A stretch of 32,999 nucleotides of DNA from Oerskovia merdavium (GTDB taxonomy: Bacteria > Actinomycetota > Actinomycetes > Actinomycetales > Cellulomonadaceae). Shown here piece by piece: positions 22,771 to 29,309 of the stretch. Below the pieces are notes generated by a model that saw nothing but the letters and a program-made list of their open reading frames with translations, did no database searches and was not told the DNA's origin. Each line of letters begins with the position of its first letter. Position 1 is the stretch's first letter. Location of the stretch: contig NZ_JACSQF010000005.1 in NCBI RefSeq assembly GCF_014836755.1, forward strand, positions 129,095-162,093. The letters are read 5' to 3'. The position numbers were made by a program, and so were the translations under genes.

Positions 22771-23831
22771 ACGCCCGTCACCCGGGCGACAGCACCAGCG
22801 CGGACCCCCTTGCGGGCTCGCCGTTCGCGGAGCAGCTGACGCGCGAGCGCGACCACTTCAACGCGGTGCTCGCGCGCGCGGTCGCGCTCGGCGCGGACCG
22901 CGACGACGTGGCCGCGGCGGTGCGCGAGCTGCGCCCGGTCGTCGACGGCCTCGCCCCTGCGCTCGACGGGGAAGAGCTCGCGGGAGTCGTGGACGCCCTC
23001 GTGTCCACGGCGGCGCGGTGCGTGGCGGCCCGCCGGTGGCGGTCCGGCTCGGTCGAGCGGTGGGCGGTCCTCGCTCTCACCCCGCAGGTCCTGCCGTGGT
23101 TGCGGGCCGCCCCCGCCGTCACCGTCGCGGCTCTCGCGGACGCGGCACGCCAGGTCGCCGTGCGCGGAGATCTCACCGGATGGGGCCGTCGCGTGTCGGC
23201 CGCGGCCGAGGCCACGGGTGTCCTGTCGTCCGGGCCTCGCACGGCGCCGGGTGCGACCAGCATCCGCGACACCGTCCTGGTCGCCGCCTGGCGCAGCGGC
23301 CTGGTCCGCTACCGGCAGGCCGCGCTGCGCGCCGCGGCGTCGCTCCCCTCCCCCGTGGCGGCGGCAGCGCTCGACCTGGCCCCGGGGACCGACGTCGACG
23401 CGGTCCTCGAGCGGCACGCGAGCGACCCGTGGTGGTGGCCCGGGCAGGCCGCGGCCGCCTCGCACGGCCCGGCTCCCGCGGTCAGCCGGTTCGGGGGCTT
23501 CCGCGGGTTCGGCGGTCCGTGGCTCACGCTGCCGCTCGTCGTCGGGCCGCTGCCCGGTGAGCCCGGCCTGCTGTGGGCCGTCCGCACGGCCCGGCCCCAG
23601 GCCGAGGACTGGACGCTCGTGTGCGACGTGCACGGGTGGGCCGTGCTGCGCGCTGCCCCGGGGGCCGACGAGCGGCCTGCCCCGGGGGCGACCGACCGCA
23701 CCCCGCCCGCCGGCGTCCCCTGGCTCGACGACGTGACCGGGCAGGCCTCGACGCTCACGCCCTCGACCCACCTGACGCTCGTCAGCCGCGAGCACTCGTA
23801 CTCGCTCGACCTCGTGCGGGTGCCACGATGA
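22767..23831 (+). CDS. uncharacterised protein of the MoxR-vWA operon
   Basis: I do not recognise this 354-residue protein. The first 230 residues are Ala/Arg/Val-rich and should be mostly helical, perhaps in repeats (LVSTAARCVAARRWR, then ALADAARQVAVRGDL and RYRQAALRAAASLPS). The last 110 look beta-rich, with SRFGGFRGFGGPWLTLPLVV (about 235-254) and DWTLVCDVHGWAVLR near 283. No signal peptide, membrane helix or catalytic motif is visible. Its GTG overlaps the MoxR stop (GTGA at 22767-22770) and its stop overlaps the vWA start (ATGA at 23828-23831), so it is made with both. An adaptor or substrate-recognition role between ATPase and vWA protein is inference. MoxR-vWA ternary systems with a third variable component are known. 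Confidence 0.75.
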   Translation: MNARHPGDSTSADPLAGSPFAEQLTRERDHFNAVLARAVALGADRDDVAAAVRELRPVVDGLAPALDGEELAGVVDALVSTAARCVAARRWRSGSVERWAVLALTPQVLPWLRAAPAVTVAALADAARQVAVRGDLTGWGRRVSAAAEATGVLSSGPRTAPGATSIRDTVLVAAWRSGLVRYRQAALRAAASLPSPVAAAALDLAPGTDVDAVLERHASDPWWWPGQAAAASHGPAPAVSRFGGFRGFGGPWLTLPLVVGPLPGEPGLLWAVRTARPQAEDWTLVCDVHGWAVLRAAPGADERPAPGATDRTPPAGVPWLDDVTGQASTLTPSTHLTLVSREHSYSLDLVRVPR

Positions 23832-25735
23832 CGGGTGCCCCGCCCCCCGGCCCGACGGCGGCGGACGGCTCCGCGTCGCTCCCCCCGGCGCCCGGCGCCG
23901 GCACGCGGCACGCACCGTCGCCCACCGGGCTCCGCGACCGCTGGCTCGCGGCCTGGCCCGAGGCCCTGGCCGCCTGGGGCACGCAGACCCGCCTGCACGC
24001 ACCGGTGCTGCACCACGGCGACGACCGGCCCCAGGACGTCGGTTCGTTCGCGTGGTTCTCGACCGTGGACGTCGAGGTGCACATCGACCTCGACGACATC
24101 GCCGAGCGCGGGCTCGAGGACCACGCGGTCGCGGTGCTCGCGCACGAGATCGGGCACCACCTGCTGTCCCCGGGCGACCTGACGACGAGCGCCCGGATCC
24201 TCTCGCGGGTCCGCGACGGCCTGGTCGACCTGGACCCGCTCGCGGGGGCCATGGCGAACCTGTGGTCCGACCTCCTGGTCAACGACCGCCTGCAGCGGCG
24301 CGCGGGCCTCGACATGGCGGCGATCTTCGCAGCCCTCGGCGCAGGACGGGCACCGCTCGCCCAGATGGTCATGCGGACCGACGAGATCCTCTGGGGCCTG
24401 ACCCGCGGGACGCTGACCCATCCCGACCACCCGGTGCCCGAGCGCGAGGCGAGCCTGTGCGCGCGCCTCGTGCGGGCCTACGCCAACGACCCCGTGGGAG
24501 GTGCGGGCGGGTTCGCCGCCCTGATCCGCCCCCTGCTCGCGCCCGCGTCGTCCGACGGTGCAGGTACCGCCGCGGACCGTGCGAGCGGCGCCGCCCCCTC
24601 CGGGGGTCAGCACGGCATCCTGTGCTCGCAGTCGGAGCCCGCGGGAGCCGTGCCCGCGGGCCTCGCGACCGACCCCACGCTCGGGCGACCCGTGCTGCAC
24701 CCTGCGGTCGATCCGCGCGTGACGGGAGCGGCGCCGTCGGGCCCGGACGAGGAGGATCCCCTCCACGTCCCGGCGAGCGACGCGACCGGCGCCGCCGACG
24801 CCCTGGGCCAGGCCATCTCGCCCGCGCACTACGACGCGGTCCTGCGGCTGCTCGGCCTCACGACGTCGAGCGCGCAGTCCGCCGCGCGCTGGTACCGCGA
24901 GCACGCCGTGCGCTTCCTCGTCCCCTTCCCCGTCCGGACGGACTCCCCGGTCGACGAGGAGCTGCTCGGCGGGCACGAGCAGTGGGACCTGGGCGAGGAC
25001 CTGGCCGACGTCGACTGGGCCGCGACCGTGCTGCGCTCCCCCGTGATCGTCCCGGGAGTCACGACCGTGCGCCGCGTGCACGAGCAGCAGGACGGGCACG
25101 ACCCCGCGCCGCGACCGTACGACCTGGACCTGTACCTCGACTCGTCGGGGTCCATGCCGAACCCGCAGCAGCGGCTCGCACCCATCGCCCTGGCCGGGGC
25201 TGTCCTGGCCCTGTCCGCGCTGCGTGCCGGGGCGCGCGTCCAGGCCACGACGTGGAGCGGCCCCGGGCAGGTCGCGGGCACCGACGGCTTCACGCGCGAC
25301 GCCGACGCGATCCTCGCGGCGATCGTCGCGCACTTCGGCGGCGGCACCTCGTTCCCGGTCCCCCTGCTCGAACGCACCCACCTGGGCGACCCCGTCACGG
25401 GCGCCCCGGCCGTGCGCACCCGACCCGCGCACGTGTCGGTCATCTCCGACGACGGGATCAGCTCGATGTTCCTCGACCACCTGGGCGGTTGGCCGCGCGA
25501 CCCTTCCGCAGCGCGAGCCGCGCCCGACGACACGCTCGCGGCGCGCGCCGTCCGGGCCGCGGGGGGCGGCGGGAGCCTGGTCCTGCAGGGCAGCGACGAG
25601 CTCGCCCGACGCGTCGCCGGCTGGGCACCCGGCTACCGGACGTTCGCGGTGAGCTCGACCGACGACCTCGTGCGCTTCTCGCGCGACTTCTCCCGCACGC
25701 TGTGGACCACGAAGGGAGCGGACCGTGCCCGCTGA
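23828..25735 (+). CDS. zincin-like (HEXXH) and von Willebrand A domain fusion protein
   Basis: The 635-residue protein joins two metal-dependent modules. After a Pro-rich start, residues about 75-230 hold VLAHEIGHHLLSPGDL with HEIGHH at 106-111, followed by NLWSDLLVNDRLQRR near 144, where the Asp could be the third zinc ligand. A low-complexity linker (about 235-330) follows. The last 210 residues are a vWA domain with a complete MIDAS: DSSGSM at 438-443, GGGTSF (Thr about 507) and VISDDG near 539. Metallopeptidase-like domains next to vWA domains occur in other MoxR-linked proteins, and some are thought to bind rather than cut. A cytoplasmic partner of the MoxR ATPase is expected. Starts with ATG in an ATGA overlap; ends 11 nt inside the next gene. 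Confidence 0.85.
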   Translation: MTGAPPPGPTAADGSASLPPAPGAGTRHAPSPTGLRDRWLAAWPEALAAWGTQTRLHAPVLHHGDDRPQDVGSFAWFSTVDVEVHIDLDDIAERGLEDHAVAVLAHEIGHHLLSPGDLTTSARILSRVRDGLVDLDPLAGAMANLWSDLLVNDRLQRRAGLDMAAIFAALGAGRAPLAQMVMRTDEILWGLTRGTLTHPDHPVPEREASLCARLVRAYANDPVGGAGGFAALIRPLLAPASSDGAGTAADRASGAAPSGGQHGILCSQSEPAGAVPAGLATDPTLGRPVLHPAVDPRVTGAAPSGPDEEDPLHVPASDATGAADALGQAISPAHYDAVLRLLGLTTSSAQSAARWYREHAVRFLVPFPVRTDSPVDEELLGGHEQWDLGEDLADVDWAATVLRSPVIVPGVTTVRRVHEQQDGHDPAPRPYDLDLYLDSSGSMPNPQQRLAPIALAGAVLALSALRAGARVQATTWSGPGQVAGTDGFTRDADAILAAIVAHFGGGTSFPVPLLERTHLGDPVTGAPAVRTRPAHVSVISDDGISSMFLDHLGGWPRDPSAARAAPDDTLAARAVRAAGGGGSLVLQGSDELARRVAGWAPGYRTFAVSSTDDLVRFSRDFSRTLWTTKGADRAR

Positions 25736-26411
25736 CTCCATGCCCTCCGGACCCGCTGGGACGACCGGGCCCACCGGGCGCGGCGGGTCCCCGTCCTCCC
25801 GACCCACGGTCGAGGGCCCCGCCCTCGCGGTCCTCGTGCAGCGCCTGACGCTCACGCCGCCCGACGTGCTCGACCCCGGGGTGCACGTACCTGCCCTGGT
25901 GGGGGACGCCGTCGACCTCCTGGCGCTGAGCGTGCCCGGCTGGTGGCAGCTCGACGCGCACGCCCGCACCGCGCTCGACCGGACGTGCGGCGCCGGGGCG
26001 CCCGCGGCCTCGCGCGCCGGGGCCGGGATCGCGTGCTGGCTCGTGCGGACGCCCGAGCTCACGCGCCTGCCCCACCTGCGGGAGGCCGCCCCCGACGGCC
26101 CCGCTGCCTGGTTCCTCGCTGTGGTCGAGGCGCTCGCGCACGACCTCGCGCCCGTGCGCGACCCGCAGACCTGGATCTCGTCCCCCGAGGGGCGCGAGGA
26201 GGCCGCCCGCGCTTTCCTGCGCGCGGCAGGGCTGCGCCCCGCGGGCGAGAGCGACGCGGTCGCCGAGGACCGGTGGTCCGCGGTCAGCACGGTCGAGCAG
26301 CGTCGCGTCGACCGGGAGATGGCCGAGGAGGTCCGGCGCTCGGAGGAGCTCGCCAAGGCCCTTGCGGCCAAGCGCGCGGCCGAGGCCGCCGCGCAGTACG
26401 CGAACTACTGA
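25725..26411 (+). CDS. uncharacterised protein, last gene of the MoxR-vWA operon
   Basis: This 228-residue protein is not recognised. About 35 Pro/Ser/Gly-rich residues precede a helical central part with repeated Trp (PGWWQLDAHARTALDRTC near 67, AAWFLAVVEALAHDLAPV near 125, RDPQTWISSPEGREEAA near 144). The end (about 188-228) is a charged helix with coiled-coil character, VDREMAEEVRRSEELAKAL and the Ala-rich stretch to the C-terminus. There is no signal peptide or membrane segment. GTG 25725 lies inside the end of the vWA gene (11-nt overlap) behind an AAGGGA ribosome binding site, so it is co-translated. A structural or tethering role is possible but only inferred. It is the last gene before the long inverted repeat. 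Confidence 0.75.
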   Translation: MPADSMPSGPAGTTGPTGRGGSPSSRPTVEGPALAVLVQRLTLTPPDVLDPGVHVPALVGDAVDLLALSVPGWWQLDAHARTALDRTCGAGAPAASRAGAGIACWLVRTPELTRLPHLREAAPDGPAAWFLAVVEALAHDLAPVRDPQTWISSPEGREEAARAFLRAAGLRPAGESDAVAEDRWSAVSTVEQRRVDREMAEEVRRSEELAKALAAKRAAEAAAQYANY

Positions 26412-26485
26412 GGCGTCCCGCGCGTGCCCGCGTCGTGGGCATACCTGCTCCTCGGTCCGGAAGAGGGGGCACGCCGGCCGGAGGG

Positions 26486-26547
26486 TGGGGTGTGTCGTTC
26501 GTGCAGCCACCACAATGGTGGTGGTTGCACGAACGACACACCCCACG
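26486..26547. repeat. 29-bp-arm inverted repeat (hairpin, probable terminator or mobile repeat)
   Basis: The arm at 26486-26514 (starting GTGGGGTGTGTCGTTCGTGC) is the reverse complement of 26519-26547 with one mismatch out of 29, which is a G-U pair in RNA. The loop is 4 nt. The position, just after the four-gene operon and before the next promoter, suits a terminator. The arms are longer and less GC-extreme than usual terminator stems here, so a small repeat family of the genome is also possible. Confidence 0.85.
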
Positions 26548-26601
26548 CCCACGCCCCCGGCCACCCGGCGCCGCCCGCACGGCCCTGCGGGAGCCCGACC
26601 G

Positions 26602-26607
26602 TACAGT
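26602..26607 (+). promoter_or_regulatory. putative -10 element of the PaaK-like gene
   Basis: TACAGT, preceded by CCG as at metX, lies 44 nt before GTG 26652. The implied leader is about 38 nt and ends in GAGGAG (26642-26647), 4 nt from the GTG, a short but usable spacing. Confidence 0.45.
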
Positions 26608-26651
26608 GCGTCGACCAGCGACGACCTGTCCCTCACCCGTCGAGGAGTCCC

Positions 26652-28301
26652 GTGACCCCCGCCCCCGACTCGCCCCGGTCCCCCGACCTCCCGCACGGCG
26701 TCCCGGACGCGCTGCTCGGCGAGTACGCACCGTTCGGCAACGTCGCGCTCGACGACACCGAGCGCTGGCCCACGCTCACGCCCGACGGCGCCGCTCGCCT
26801 CGACGCGCTGCGACACCACCCGGCGGCACCGGTCTGGGTGCACGCGACGGGCGACCGGCTCACGGCCGACGACCTACCCGTGCTCGCCGCGACCGCGCGC
26901 CGGTTCGCCGAGCGCGCCGCCGAACGAGAGCGCGACGGCACCGGAGATGCCGGCGGTACGGACGACGACCGCACAGGCCCAGGCGCCGAGGCCGGACACC
27001 CGGCGACCGCCCACCCCGTCCCCGCGTGGGTCACGGACCTCGTCGAGCGCGCGCACGCGGTCGTCCCGCGCTACCGGCGCGCCCGGGACCAGCGCCGGAG
27101 CCACGCACGTTCGCCGCTCGACGCACTGCCCCCCGTGACCCGCGACGACCTGCGGGCCGACCTCGCGTCGTTCGTCCCCGTCGACGTGGACCTGTCGCGC
27201 ATCATCGAGGGCACGAGCTCGGGCAGCACCGGGGCGGCCGTGGTCGTCCCGCTCCACCCCGTCGCGGTCGCGGCCGACCTCGCGCTCCTCCACCTCCTCG
27301 TCCGGGACGCCGGCGCGACCTGGACGCCGCACGAGGACCGGTTGGGCCTCGTGAACCTCGTCGACCAGCGGGCCGCGTTCACGTACGCGTCGGCCATGAC
27401 GGGCTTCGACGCAGCCTCGGGTCGGGCCACGAGCGACCTCTCCGCACCGCTCATGGCGCGCGTGAACCTCGACCCCGGCGCATGGCGCGACCCGGCCGAC
27501 CGCTCGACGTTCCTGCGCGGGACCGACCCGCAGGTCCTCAGCAGCTCGCCCCTCCCGCTGCTGGCGCTGGCCGACCTCGACGCGCGCGAAGGGCTCGGGC
27601 TGCACCCGGTCGCGGTCGTGAGCGGGGCCGCTCACCTCACCCCGCCCGCGCGGGCCCGCCTGCGGGCCGCCTGGGACGTCCCGGTGATCGACCTGTACGG
27701 CCTGCGCGAGACGGGTGCGGTGGCCTCGCGTGCGGACGACGGCCCGTTCGTCGTCGCGCCGCGCCGTGTGTGGGTCGAGATCCTGTCCGACGACGGCACG
27801 CCCGTCCCCGACGGGTCGCCAGGTGAGGTCGTGGTCACCACGGACGAGAACCCCTACCTGCCGCTCCTTCGCTACCGCACGGGAGACCGGGCACGGATCG
27901 TCCGTCCGCGCGGGCCGGGTGGGCGGGTCGAGCTGCACGACCTCGAGGGACGCTCGCCCGTGCGCTACCGGCACGCCGACGGGCGCTGGCTCGGTTCGGT
28001 CGACGCGACCCAGGTCCTCCAGGCGGCCGGGATCGCGGCCTGGCAGCTCCACCAGCGCGCCGACGGGACGATCGAGCTGACCGTGGTGCCGGACGCACCT
28101 GCGGGCGGGGCGCCGTCGGGCCGCGGTCCGGGACGGGCAGGCGCGCCCGGCACGGGAGCGGCCCCCGCGACGGACTCGGCAGCGCGCGCACTGCGGCAGT
28201 GGATCGGCCGCGACGTCGTCGTGACGGTCACGACGCCGGCGCGCCTGGGACACGGCCGGGTACGTCGCTACTCGAGCGACGTGCCCGGCGGTCAGGCGTG
28301 A
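26652..28301 (+). CDS. adenylate-forming enzyme, phenylacetate-CoA ligase (PaaK)-like
   Basis: The 549-residue protein belongs to the AMP-binding superfamily, nearest the PaaK/CapK group, which activates carboxylates as acyl-AMP. ATP-binding motifs are present: EGTSSGSTGAAVVVPL (about 187-202), YGLRETGAVASR (about 351-362) and LPLLRYRTGDRARI (about 402-415), whose TGD Asp binds the ribose. The C-terminal motif PARLGHGRVRRYSSD has Arg where the catalytic Lys of the family is expected. An acidic insert near 92-120 and a Gly/Pro-rich insert near 485-510 are low complexity. No acyl carrier protein, thioesterase or phenylacetate gene is next to it, so the substrate is unknown. GTG 26652 is supported by GAGGAG. 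The gene ends 7 nt from the convergent crystallin-like gene. Confidence 0.8.
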   Translation: MTPAPDSPRSPDLPHGVPDALLGEYAPFGNVALDDTERWPTLTPDGAARLDALRHHPAAPVWVHATGDRLTADDLPVLAATARRFAERAAERERDGTGDAGGTDDDRTGPGAEAGHPATAHPVPAWVTDLVERAHAVVPRYRRARDQRRSHARSPLDALPPVTRDDLRADLASFVPVDVDLSRIIEGTSSGSTGAAVVVPLHPVAVAADLALLHLLVRDAGATWTPHEDRLGLVNLVDQRAAFTYASAMTGFDAASGRATSDLSAPLMARVNLDPGAWRDPADRSTFLRGTDPQVLSSSPLPLLALADLDAREGLGLHPVAVVSGAAHLTPPARARLRAAWDVPVIDLYGLRETGAVASRADDGPFVVAPRRVWVEILSDDGTPVPDGSPGEVVVTTDENPYLPLLRYRTGDRARIVRPRGPGGRVELHDLEGRSPVRYRHADGRWLGSVDATQVLQAAGIAAWQLHQRADGTIELTVVPDAPAGGAPSGRGPGRAGAPGTGAAPATDSAARALRQWIGRDVVVTVTTPARLGHGRVRRYSSDVPGGQA

Positions 28302-28308
28302 GTCCCGG

Positions 28309-28989
28309 TCAGGCGATGTTGCCCTCCGGGCGGAAGACGATCGACGAGGTGCGGTCGTTCATGGACCCGAGGCTCGTGCACAGCGGGACGCAGTTGGTCG
28401 TGGTGCCCGTGTAGCTCTCGCCGTCGTAGAGCGTCGACCAGCACCGGGCGTAGGTCGCCATGGAGCTGATGTTGTTGTTCATCAGGTAGGTCGACATCTT
28501 GGGGAACCCGTAGGTGTTGCCCGTCATGCACCCGTAGCCGCTGCTGCCGTAGAAGACCTTGGCGCCACCGGTCTGGTTGGTGTTCTTGTACGCGATGCCC
28601 AGCATCATGGAGCTCGCGGCGGCGGTCGTGACCGCGCCCGCCCTCGCCGTCTGGGGCGCGGCCGCCGCCTTGGCCGCCTGCTCGTTCGCGTAGCCGCGCA
28701 GGGCCGTGATGTCTCCCGCGAGGACGCGCGGGTCCGTCACGGGCTCCCCCGAGACCGACTCGAGCGCCTCGCCGAGCGTGTCGAAGCACGCGGTCGTGGG
28801 CGCGGGGGTCAGGGCGATGTCCTGCCCGGCCGGGGTCGGCTGCGCGATGACCGTGCAGACCTGGTCGTCGGTGGGGAATCCCTGCGACGTCAGATCGGGG
28901 CCGCTCGCGAGGGCAGGTGCCCCGCCGATCCCCCCGAGAACCAGGACGACCGCCGAGACGGCGGCCAAGCGCGTGATGCGTCGTGACAT
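28309..28989 (-). CDS. secreted beta-gamma-crystallin / peptidase-inhibitor I36-like protein
   Basis: The 226-residue protein starts with a Sec signal peptide (MSRRITRLAAV, hydrophobic VVLVLGGIGGAPA, cleavage expected near ALA-SG, residue 29). A middle region (30-125) with two Cys is unrecognised. The last 100 residues form a crystallin-like Greek-key pair: KVFYGSSGYGCMTG followed by LMNNNISSM, and WSTLYDGESYTG followed by GSMNDRTSSI. Both NNNISS and NDRTSS fit the calcium-binding pattern N/D-N/D-x-x-S/T-S. The same fold is used by the Streptomyces metalloproteinase inhibitor (family I36), and the NDRTSSI ending is common in I36 annotations. The function could be protease inhibition or calcium-stabilised wall binding. 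The gene is divergent from a secreted subtilase. AAGGAG lies 6 nt before the ATG. Confidence 0.75.
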   Translation of the reverse strand: MSRRITRLAAVSAVVLVLGGIGGAPALASGPDLTSQGFPTDDQVCTVIAQPTPAGQDIALTPAPTTACFDTLGEALESVSGEPVTDPRVLAGDITALRGYANEQAAKAAAAPQTARAGAVTTAAASSMMLGIAYKNTNQTGGAKVFYGSSGYGCMTGNTYGFPKMSTYLMNNNISSMATYARCWSTLYDGESYTGTTTNCVPLCTSLGSMNDRTSSIVFRPEGNIA

Positions 28990-29019
28990 GTGGTGCTCCT
29001 TCACAGCGTGGGCCGGGAG

Positions 29020-29039
29020 CCTTCGCGACCTCGCGAAGG
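29020..29039. promoter_or_regulatory. perfect 9-bp inverted repeat in the leader of the crystallin-like gene
   Basis: CCTTCGCGA (29020-29028) and TCGCGAAGG (29031-29039) are exact reverse complements separated by CC. The repeat lies 31-50 nt upstream of the ATG, within the transcribed leader if the promoter at 29097-29125 is right. It may be a repressor operator or an RNA hairpin near the ribosome site. Confidence 0.6.
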
Positions 29040-29096
29040 ACCGACACGTGGGTGAGGACCGACAGCGGGACAACCTCGTCCCACGCCCCCGCACCG

Positions 29097-29125
29097 ATCC
29101 TAGGGGTACGTCAGAGCAGTGTCCC
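29097..29125 (-). promoter_or_regulatory. putative promoter of the crystallin-like gene
   Basis: On the minus strand GGGACA (-35, four of six consensus bases, 29120-29125) is followed by a 17-nt spacer and TAGGAT (-10, 29097-29102). Transcription would begin near 29090 and leave a leader of about 100 nt. This is the best two-element promoter seen in the window. Confidence 0.55.
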
Positions 29126-29203
29126 GTTTGTCCCCGGTGATCACCTGCGGCCCCCGGATCGGTTGCCCGGGGCCCGTGCGACGCGCGGTCGCCCGGCTTC
29201 CCC

Positions 29204-29209
29204 TATAGC
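29204..29209 (+). promoter_or_regulatory. putative -10 element of the subtilase gene
   Basis: TATAGC, the most AT-rich hexamer of the region, lies about 100 nt before the subtilase start. A convincing -35 is absent. The leader of about 90 nt shows no riboswitch that I recognise. Confidence 0.4.
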
Positions 29210-29309
29210 GTGCAGGCACGGTCGTCTGCACACAGCCGTCGGCGACCGCAACGGGGGAACCACCAAGCACCTTCAACGCCACCGGTCCGCACCGGGGAAA
29301 TGAGTGTCG

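Larger units (their letters stand above)
26412..26651. other. 240-nt intergenic region with long inverted repeat
   Basis: It holds the 62-nt inverted repeat, then the TACAGT promoter element and the leader of the next gene. No frame here has coding character. GC-rich arms beyond the repeat (CGCCGGCCGGAG before, CCCCCGGCCACCCGGCG after) may extend the stem imperfectly. Confidence 0.6.
28990..29309. other. 320-nt divergent promoter region
   Basis: It contains the minus-strand promoter and leader hairpin of the crystallin-like gene, and the plus-strand -10-like element and roughly 90-nt leader of the subtilase gene. No small coding frame is convincing. Confidence 0.6.

Noticed and set aside
23309-26371. 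1020-codon open frame on the minus strand
   Set aside because: It is antisense to three genes of the MoxR operon, which have overlapping starts, ribosome sites and recognisable motifs. The translation is low-complexity Arg/Ser/Ala.
21163-26411. calling the MoxR operon a defence system
   Set aside because: No nuclease, toxin, membrane effector or other defence gene is adjacent. The evidence supports a chaperone-type system only.
26486-26547. insertion-sequence ends or a short transposon
   Set aside because: The two arms are only 4 nt apart, there is no transposase and no flanking target duplication was seen. Only a hairpin or a repeat-family member remains possible.
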